From the NCBI GenBank assembly GCA_950097015.1, contig CATNEN010000020.1:31025-95024 (forward strand): DNA of 64,000 bases, written 5' to 3'. The notes under the pieces are model-generated. The model was not told the DNA's origin. It searched no databases and was given only the letters and a program-made list of their open reading frames with translations. Positions 58,001-64,000 of the stretch are shown piece by piece. The position numbers were made by a program, and so were the translations under genes. The stretch's first letter is position 1, and the number at the start of each line of letters is the position of its first letter. The DNA comes from Macrostomum hystrix. Its lineage: Eukaryota; Platyhelminthes; Macrostomidae.

Positions 58001-58591
58001 CGAGGTCTTCACCATCGTCTATCGGCATCTCGACGTCACCGTCGTCTGAGTCAAGAGTTGCCGCACCAGTTGCTGCGATAGGCGTTGATGTCTCAGCTGT
58101 TTTGTCACCGGCGTCGTCAGCAGCAGTCTCGTCGAAGGCTGCGGTTTCGGCCCCTTCGAAAGGCTCAGCTTGTTCCTGACTCTGCGGATCTTGCTGATCC
58201 TGTTGAAGCCAGTTTTGCGGAAGCTGCTGCAGCTGCTGAGGCAGCTGATGATGCTGCGACTGCTGATGATGCTGCGACTGCTGAAGCAACTGTTTGAGTA
58301 GCTGTAGCTGCTGCTGTTGCTGCTGCTGCTGCTGAGGTTGCTGATTTTGCTGCGACTGCTGAAGCAATTCCTGTATTAGCTGCCGCTGCTCAGGTTGCTG
58401 TAGCTCCTGTGAAATGCTTGACTGCTGAAGCAGCTGTTGTAGAATTTGTTGCTGCTGTTCCTGTTCTGGTATCGGATCAAGTGGCTGGTGTAGCTCGGTA
58501 TGGAGTTGTTGCTGATTCCTAAGCGTCTGTTGCACCCGTTGCGGTTGCTGCAGACTTTGCTGCTTTTGAACTGGCGGCTGCAACCCTAAAA

Positions 58592-58631
<40 letters not shown>

Positions 58632-58954
58632 ATCTAAGTTCAAGGGCTGATTTTGTTGAACAAGCTGCTGCAAGAGCTGCTGCTGCGATGAGTTGTGCTC
58701 AAGTTGCTGTGGTCGCAATTTGAGAAGCTGCAGTAGCTTTTGCTGCTGTGCACTTTGCGGTGCCAGCTGAAGCAGCTCTTGAAACGATTGAGGCTGTGAC
58801 AGCATTTGCTCTTCGACAGTAGGATTGCCTGTCGCAGCATCTCGCGGTGGGTCATTTCTGCGATCTCCCAGATGAGTCTCTATACTTTGCTGCTGCTGCT
58901 GCGTTGGAGGCAGCACAGGAAATTGACCGCGTCTCAAGTTCATTTCAGTCTGAC

Positions 58955-59000
<46 letters not shown>

Positions 59001-62000
59001 AAGCTGTTGCAGACGCGGAGGCATTCTCATTGGCAGCTTGACCTCCGGCAGTGATCCAAAGCTGAACTGCTGCTGATGATTCTGGAGCTGCCCCTGTTGA
59101 TGCTCGAGCCTTTGCTGCTGCTGCTGCTGCTGCAGGTTTTGCAGGTACTGCGGCTGCCTTGGCGGCTGTTTGGACTCTGAAAGTGCACCAAATTCGACGC
59201 GTTTCAGCGTCTGCTCGCCGGGTGGCTCAGCGATGGACTCCAACTGGTGGCCAGCGAACTCTTGCGGCTTGCGGCCTCGCCTGCACCGACCGGCCTCGCT
59301 GCGCCTCGATGCATTGCGCCCCGGGCCGGGCCCCGGATACAGACGGCCCAGCGAGAACTCCTCAGCGGCCTGGCTGGGCGTCATGCCGCTCAGCGTCTTG
59401 GAAAAGCTCGGCTGCGCCGAGGGAATCGCGCCGGACTGAGCGGCTGGCAGCTCGCCGGTGTCGCCAAGGTGAGCCAGCCGGATGTTGACCACCTGCGGCC
59501 GCTCCGGCCGATTGTCACGCGATCGATGCCTCGATCGTTTCGCCCTGAGATCCGCAGCGACGCCGCCGTCGGCTGCTTCTAAGCTCGTCGTCGGCAAACT
59601 GCCCGGCTTCAACGACTGCGACAGCTCCTTGGACAGTCGAAACTCGAGCTCCTGACCACCGGATAGCAGGATCATCACCTCGGGAGGCTGCGACCCCTGA
59701 TTGCCAGATTCGTCGGCGTGCGAGCCGACTGGCCCTGACACGGCCTGCAGACTGCTCTTCTTCAGGGTCACTGCCGACAGATCAAAGAGAATCAGCATGA
59801 GATTCATGAGATGTGAGACTGTTGTGATCTGAGTACAACCAGGTCTGATTCATGAGTTATGAAATTTAGGATGATGCCGACACCTGAGGCCATCTTAAAG
59901 TACTTGCTAATCAGATTCCATTATCTCGCCGTCTCACCTGGAGGCGGCGTACCGCTGATTGACACCTTCCAGAGGCTCTTGGTCTGCGGCCGGGGTCGCG
60001 GCCCCAGCTCCATTAGGCGTCTGGAGAAATAATTGTTGACAACTTTTTGTTTTCATGATTTTGTTTTTAGAATAAACTCACGAATGGAATTTCATTCTAG
60101 GAGTAAAGCTATAGTTTAGATAGAGCTTGTGATGTACTTTTAAATGAGCGTCTAGAGATTGACGTTAATTTGGCGATTGAAATGTACTTTAAAGGCGACG
60201 ACACATAAGTACTTTGCTGTGACATGTGACATCTACACGCGACCGATGAATTTTTTAGGAAAACAAAAAAAACTTTTCGAAATCCTTGAGATTGAAAAAT
60301 TCATTAGATTGATAAATCCATGAGACTGATAAATCAATGAGTCTGAGATTAATAAATCAATGAGATTGATAAATCAATGAGTGTGAGATTGATCAATCCA
60401 TGAGACTGATTAATCCATGAGTCTGATAAATCAATGAGATTGATAAATACAAGAGACTGATAAATCAATGAGACTGATAAATCAATGAGTTTGATAAATA
60501 CAAGAGATTGATACATACAAGAGATTGATAAATCAATGAGACTGATAAATCCAAGAGATTGATAAATCCACGAGATAGATAAATCAATGAGATTGATGAA
60601 TCCATGAGACTGTTAAATCCATGAGACTGATGAATCCATGAGTCTGATAAATCAATGAGATTGATAAATACAAGAGACTGATAAATCAATGAGACTGATA
60701 AATCAATGAGACTGATAAATCAATGAGATTGATAAATACAAGAGACTGATAAATCAATGGGTTTGATAAATACAAGAGATTGATAAATTCATGAGTCTGA
60801 TAAACACAAGGGATTGATAGATCCATAAAATTTATAAATCAATGAGATTGATAAATCCATGGGACTGATAAATCAATGAGATTGATAAATACAAAGAGAT
60901 TGATGAATCCATGAGACTGATAAATTCATGAGACTGATGAATCCATGAGACTGATAAATCCATGAGACTGTTAAATCCATGAGACTGTTAAATCCATGAG
61001 ATTTCGGAAATCTATGACATTGGGGAAACGCGGGAGCAGTTGAATATTGCGGCAATCTCAGTAATTAATATGCATGCGAGGCGAATAAAGCAAATAGATC
61101 ATATCAGAAGAGTAACTAATTTAGCCAATAGTTGTAAATCAGAACAGAGGAAGCCGTATTAGTATAAGTACATTTTATGACAACTAACAAAGCACAGTAG
61201 CAACAATTTTTAGTTTATTAACTGTAGAAAGTTCACGGAGGTATTTCAAGCACCCACTGTCCGATTCAACAACCTCCAGAGTCACAAAACATCGGCATCG
61301 CCGAGATATTCAACGATTCTCGTCTGGCAAGAACCACAAATATGGGGCATATTTCAATATGTCATTGTTAGTAATTTTGTATTTAAATAGTTAATTGTTG
61401 TATTTTTGGGCAGTGGGTATTTGAAATACCCCCCTGGTGTTTTACTGTCAAGTGATAGCTAATTCGAACTACGAGATAAGCGAATATTGGGTCAATGGAT
61501 TCTACTTATTTGCAGTGCGAAGTACCTGTTTAGTAACTGGCTGAAATGTGTGAGTATTTTGTGGCCAGCAAGTTAGAAACAATTGTTTAGTAAAGTTCAG
61601 AAAATCGTTTGCTCAAAAAATGCTGAAAACCCACTTACCTTGAAATGCTGCGTCCCTTATACACTGAAAAATGGAAGAGGTAAACACTTTAATGTGCGAA
61701 TTTTCTCATGCAACTAAGACAGTAGTATTGTATCATAGAACACTCTTGTCTAACACTGAACACTCTTGTCTAACACTGAACACTCTTGTCTAACACTGAA
61801 CACTCTTGTCTAATACTGAACACTCTTGTCTAACACTGAAGACTCTTGTCTAACAATGAACACTCTTGTCTAACACTGAACACTCTTGTCTAACACTGAA
61901 CACTCTTGTCTAACACTGAACACTCTTGTCTAATACTGAACAATCTTGTCTAACACTGAAGACTCTTGTCTAACAATGAACACTCTTGTCTAACACTGAA

Positions 62001-63630
62001 CATTCTTGTCTAACACTGAACACTCTTGTCTAACACTGAACACTCTTGTCTAACACTGAAAATACTTGTCTAACACTGAACACTCTTGTCTAATACTGAA
62101 CAATCTTGTCTAACACTGAAGACTCTTGTCTAACACTGAACACTCTTGTCTAACACTGAACACTCTTGTCTAACACTGAACACTCTTGTCTAACAATGAA
62201 CACTCTTGTCTAACACTGAACACTCTTGTCTAACACCGAACACTCTTGTCTAACACTGAACACTCTTGTCTAACACTGAACAATCTTGTCTAACACTGAA
62301 CACTCTTGTCTAACACTGAACACTCTTGTCTAACACTGAACACTCTTGTCTAACACTGAACACTCTTGTCTAACACTGAACACTCTTGTCTAACACTGAA
62401 CACTCTCGTCTAACACTGAACACTCTTGTCTAACAATGAACACTCTTGTCTAACACTGAACACTCTTGTCTAACACTGAACACTCTTGTCTAACACTGAA
62501 CACTCTTGTCTAACACTGAACACTCTTGTCTAACAATGAACACTCTTGTCTAACAATGATCACTCTTGTCTAACACTGAACACTCTTGTCTAACACTGAA
62601 CACTCTTGTCTAACACTGAACAGTCTTGTCTAACACTGAACACTCTTGTCTAACAATGAACACTCTTGTCTAACACTGAACACTCTTGTCTAACACCGAA
62701 CACTCTTGTCTAACACTGAACACTCTTGTCTAACAATGAACACTCTTGTCTAACAATGAACACTCTTGTCTAACACTGAACACTCTTGTCTAACACTGAA
62801 CACTCTCGTCTAACACTGAACACTCTCGTCTAACACTGAACACTCTTGTCTAACAATGAACACTCTTGTCTAACACTGAACACTCTTGTCTAACACTGAA
62901 AATACTTGTCTGATAGTGAACACTCTTGTCTAACACTGAACACTCTTGTCTAACACTGAACACTCTTGTCTTCTTGTCTTCTAGAACCGTTGTCAAACTG
63001 TTTTTGAAATCCGCAGCACTTTACAATAGGATCCACTCTCAATGGTTGTGGCCAATTTTTGCTTGCCATTATTTTCTCAACTGCAGCCCTAACATTTGCA
63101 TTTCCCACAATGCCACCAGAGCAGAGGAACATTGCAGTGACAGCTGAGGGGTGGAGACCGGGGAACAAGAATGGCGAGGAACTTGGGAACAAATGTTTGA
63201 AGGGGCGCACTGATCTCAGCTCTGAGTATAGTTCTCGAAATGCAATTTAATATCTGCTTCAGAACAGAACAATTTTTATGTCAGAAAAAAGTGCTAACAC
63301 TATCCAGAATAATCATTTGACGCTTGAAACTTGCTAACTGTCTGTCTTGTTTTCACGCGACCCAAAATTTATGGAATTTATGTGTAATATTATCTGTTAG
63401 ACAAGGTTGTTCATGTGTTAGAAAAAGTTGTTAATGTGTTAAAAAAGGCTGTTCATGCGTTAGACAAAGTTGGTCATGCGTTAGACAAAGTTGGTCATGC
63501 GTTAGACAAAGTTGCTCATGTGTTAGACAAGCAGATTTGTTTATTAAGCATTTGACACCTGTCACTTACCGTCAGGGTGCTTAACATAAATTTGCACAAC
63601 TAAGTCACCGCGCCACATTTCACACTGCAG
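49077..63630 (-). CDS. NWD1/NWD2-like: NWD-type STAND ATPase (DUF4062-like, NACHT, WD40) with long Q-rich N-terminal extension; 5' end outside the model
   Basis: Twelve phase-consistent exons (minus strand): 63630-63570, 63080-62988, 61663-61639, 60020-59938, 59770-57797, 57692-57604, 57162-56839, 55688-55544, 54567-54289, 53495-53350, 53257-53123 and 53036-49077. They encode about 2437 residues. The core matches vertebrate NWD1/NWD2: SKIVRIFTSSTFT, DTGVERNSLMETIYPK and GLEFQVVDMRWGV, then FVVLLGQKYGYRPFP. The Walker A box is GKPGCGKTS and the Walker B-like strand LLVFLDSLEEL. The 1320-codon last exon carries helical segments and then WD40 repeats ending in IIWDLQTGE, LWHLAAANR, IKVWNFNNI, LGLWDLQRGH and QIWDVKKKA. 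STAND proteins act as ATP-dependent oligomerising switches; the ligand here is unknown. The first four exons are supported by splice sites and phase only. Every large intron contains a SINE, MITE or tandem array. Confidence 0.85.
50990..51065 (-). other. Gly/Ser-rich loop within the WD40 region
   Basis: In-frame GGC/AGC-type repeats encode about 25 residues of Gly with regularly spaced Ser between WD40 blades. Length is a multiple of three, so the frame is kept. It looks like a microsatellite tolerated in a surface loop. Confidence 0.8.
53496..54288. other. Intron of the NWD-type gene, no element recognised
   Basis: About 790 bases, partly G-rich (GGGAGGTGGGTTGGGAGGGG near 54000). No exon, SINE or array is seen. 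Confidence 0.4.
54590..55475. repeat. Minisatellite, 10-bp unit (GCAGGTGAGT), in an intron of the NWD-type gene
   Basis: About 88 unit lengths of GCAGGTGAGT with variants TCAGGTGAGT, TTAGGTTAGT and CCAGGAGAGT. A composite block containing GCAGGGGAGTCCAGGAGAGT and TTCAACAGAATGCAGG is repeated three times at a 120-bp period (about 54840-55130). On the plus strand each unit is a consensus 5' splice site and contains the E-box CAGGTG. Confidence 0.96.
55544..55688 (-). other. Exon of the NWD-type gene followed by small 11-bp repeat in the intron
   Basis: The exon encodes GMQKMMEAHQNEWWSTMTKM and RRAADALFDQEKID, a helical linker between the DUF4062-like and NACHT regions. In the adjoining intron five copies of AATGTCCTTCT occur at about 55925-55975. 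Confidence 0.7.
56231..56515 (+). mobile_element. tRNA-derived SINE, family B, near full length, antisense in the NWD-type gene
   Basis: GTTGTAGCCTAGTGGTTAGA, GCGTCGGACTGACGACTTGA, GGGGGTTCGATTCCCGACAC, CAGTCCATGGACTGAACAGC, GTGCAATAGCTGCGGCTGCG, CTGTCGGCTGCACATTTATC and an ATTATTATAATTA tail. It lacks the middle GTTAAATGGGTACCAGCATC section (internal deletion). Confidence 0.85.
57219..57560 (-). mobile_element. tRNA-derived SINE, family A, in an intron of the NWD-type gene
   Basis: Reverse complement of the 63806 copy: AGGGCTGCGGGCAACGGCAC at the tail, CATTTCGCTGACTCCTGAGC, a CACACGCACAC expansion, CTCTTATCGTCAGGCAGTGT, GGTTGGCCCTCAAGGGCCTA, CTTCTCTCCGAGGCTGCGCC, and the eroded tRNA head GCGGAATCAAGCTCAGGGAC. 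It is inserted in the same direction as the gene. Confidence 0.8.
57797..59770 (-). other. Q-rich and acidic exon of the NWD-type gene
   Basis: One open exon of 658 codons. Its order is: an N-terminal part with EVMILLSGGQELEFRLSKEL, an Arg/Gly-rich section, about 300 residues dominated by Gln with runs of about ten to fifteen (CAG/CTG tracts at about 58592-58630 and 58954-59001), then an acidic section (DDGEDLGEEEDLEAAEE), and finally MPSKIVRIFTSSTFT, the beginning of the DUF4062-like region. The ATG of MPSKIV at 57842 could serve as an alternative start giving a conventional NWD protein. The Leu/Ala-rich open frames on the opposite strand are shadows. Confidence 0.8.
60290..61010. repeat. 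Minisatellite, 17-bp unit, in an intron of the NWD-type gene
   Basis: About 40 copies of GAGACTGATAAATCAAT and variants (GAGATTGATAAATACAA, GAGACTGATGAATCCAT). Variation is greater than in the other arrays, suggesting an older repeat. Confidence 0.93.
61224..61450. mobile_element. MITE, diverged copy (TATTTCAAATACCC family)
   Basis: The left end ACTGTAGAAAGTTCACGGAG, then GTATTTCAAGCACCC, pairs with the right end GGGTATTTGAAATACCCCCC, then TGGTGTTTTACTGT. The interior contains CATCGCCGAGATATTCAACG and TTCTCGTCTGGCAAGAACCA, shared with 46895-46950. Confidence 0.7.
61735..62980. repeat. Minisatellite, 20-bp unit, in an intron of the NWD-type gene
   Basis: About 62 unit lengths of CACTCTTGTCTAACACTGAA with single-base variants (AACAATGAA, TAATACTGAA, CTCTCGTC). 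It ends a few bases before the exon 62988-63080. Confidence 0.97.
62988..63080 (-). other. Upstream exon of the NWD-type gene (tentative)
   Basis: Ninety-three bases between CTGCAG and GTTCTAG on the minus strand, phase 1 on both sides, encode EKIMASKNWPQPLRVDPIVK and CCGFQKQFDN. With the 63570-63630 exon before it (LQCEMWRGDLVVQIYVKHPD) and the 25-base exon 61639-61663 (YKGRSIS) after it, the frame stays open into the Q-rich exon. The CCG word alone would recall tetraspanins, but the phase chain argues for the NWD-type transcript. Confidence 0.45.
63131..63394. other. Intronic stretch without recognised features
   Basis: No exon or element recognised; unique sequence between two related arrays. 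Confidence 0.4.
63395..63530. repeat. Minisatellite, about 21-bp unit, related in reverse to the 61735 array
   Basis: About six copies of GTTAGACAAAGTTGGTCATG with variants. The core GTTAGACAA is the reverse complement of TTGTCTAAC in the 61735-62980 array. Confidence 0.8.
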
Positions 63631-63805
63631 CTAAAATTTATTCCACCATAAATAATTTATAGCGTAGTTAGTCAACGCAATATAATACTCAATTTTTGCC
63701 TTTTAGCTCGTACTTTCAAGAATAGAACAGTCTATGAATGGTCAAACCTGTTACACGGAAGGGTTCCGTTAATTTTAGAACAGATTGTAACCTGTTAGAC
63801 GTAGG

Positions 63806-64000
63806 GGGTCGGTGGCAGAGCGGTTAACGCGTTTGCCTCTCGCACCAAGGTCCCTGAGCTCGATTCCGCGGCGAGGCCACATTCATTTGGGGCGCAGCCG
63901 CGGAGAGAAGGCTTGGGGGCTTGTCGTTCAATTTACGCCCTTGAGGGCCAACCTCCAAGGCACAGTGAGAGTGTACACTGCCTGACGATGAGAAAGTCAG
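63806..64000 (+). mobile_element. tRNA-derived SINE, family A, cut by the window end
   Basis: The head has a type II-like A box (GGTGGCAGAGCGGTTAACGC) and B box (GAGCTCGATTCC). The body is AAGGCTTGGGGGCTTGTCGT, TTACGCCCTTGAGGGCCAAC, CACAGTGAGAGTGTACACTG and CCTGACGATGAGAAAGTCAG, continuing past 64000. Confidence 0.85.

Noticed and set aside
58806-59054. Plus-strand Leu- or Ala-rich open frames
   Set aside because: They are antisense shadows of the CAG/CTG tracts in the Q-rich exon.
62988-63080. Tetraspanin large-loop exon (CCG motif)
   Set aside because: No membrane segments or other loop cysteines are seen nearby, and the phase chain links it to the NWD-type gene.

Overview
The window is nuclear DNA from an animal. 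It has GT-AG introns, three-RRM ELAV and Atonal-type bHLH genes, a mitochondrial ribosomal protein gene, a seven-transmembrane receptor, tRNA-derived SINEs and very many tandem repeats. Compact intron-poor genes beside minisatellite-filled introns would fit a repeat-rich lophotrochozoan such as a free-living flatworm (Macrostomum-like). That placement is inference; no sequence feature here proves the phylum.

Layout. 1-1.7 kb: ends of one or two poorly resolved genes with CAG/polyQ runs. 2-7.2 kb: a CT-rich tract and a 3.3 kb array of 16-bp units. 8.2-8.7 kb (+): single-exon Atonal-like bHLH gene, followed by a 10-bp-unit array. 9.7-15.3 kb: gene-free, with foldback elements and a 29-bp array. 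15.4-30.1 kb (+): nine-exon AtuA-family gene whose introns hold a 28-bp array and a 7.4 kb array of 36-bp units. 32.0-33.1 kb (-): intronless GPCR. 33.9-36.8 kb (+): MRPL44. 37.7-39.5 kb (+): ELAV/Hu RNA-binding protein. 40.9-42.6 kb (-): probable BTB-domain protein. 44.8-48.0 kb (+): charged protein of unknown function. 49.1-63.6 kb (-): large NWD-type STAND ATPase gene (Q-rich/acidic extension, DUF4062-like region, NACHT P-loop, WD40) that continues beyond the right part of the window.

The genes do not form a pathway; they look like independent neighbours. What unifies the window is repeats. At least ten tandem arrays with different units (10, 10, 16, 17, 20, 20, 23, 28, 29 and 36 bp) sit in introns or gene flanks. 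Two tRNA-derived SINE families, a MITE family with near-palindromic ends (GGGTATTTCAAATACCC) and two foldback-type families are scattered between and inside genes. Exon models were built by eye from splice consensus, reading phase and protein family resemblance. No RNA or database evidence was available.
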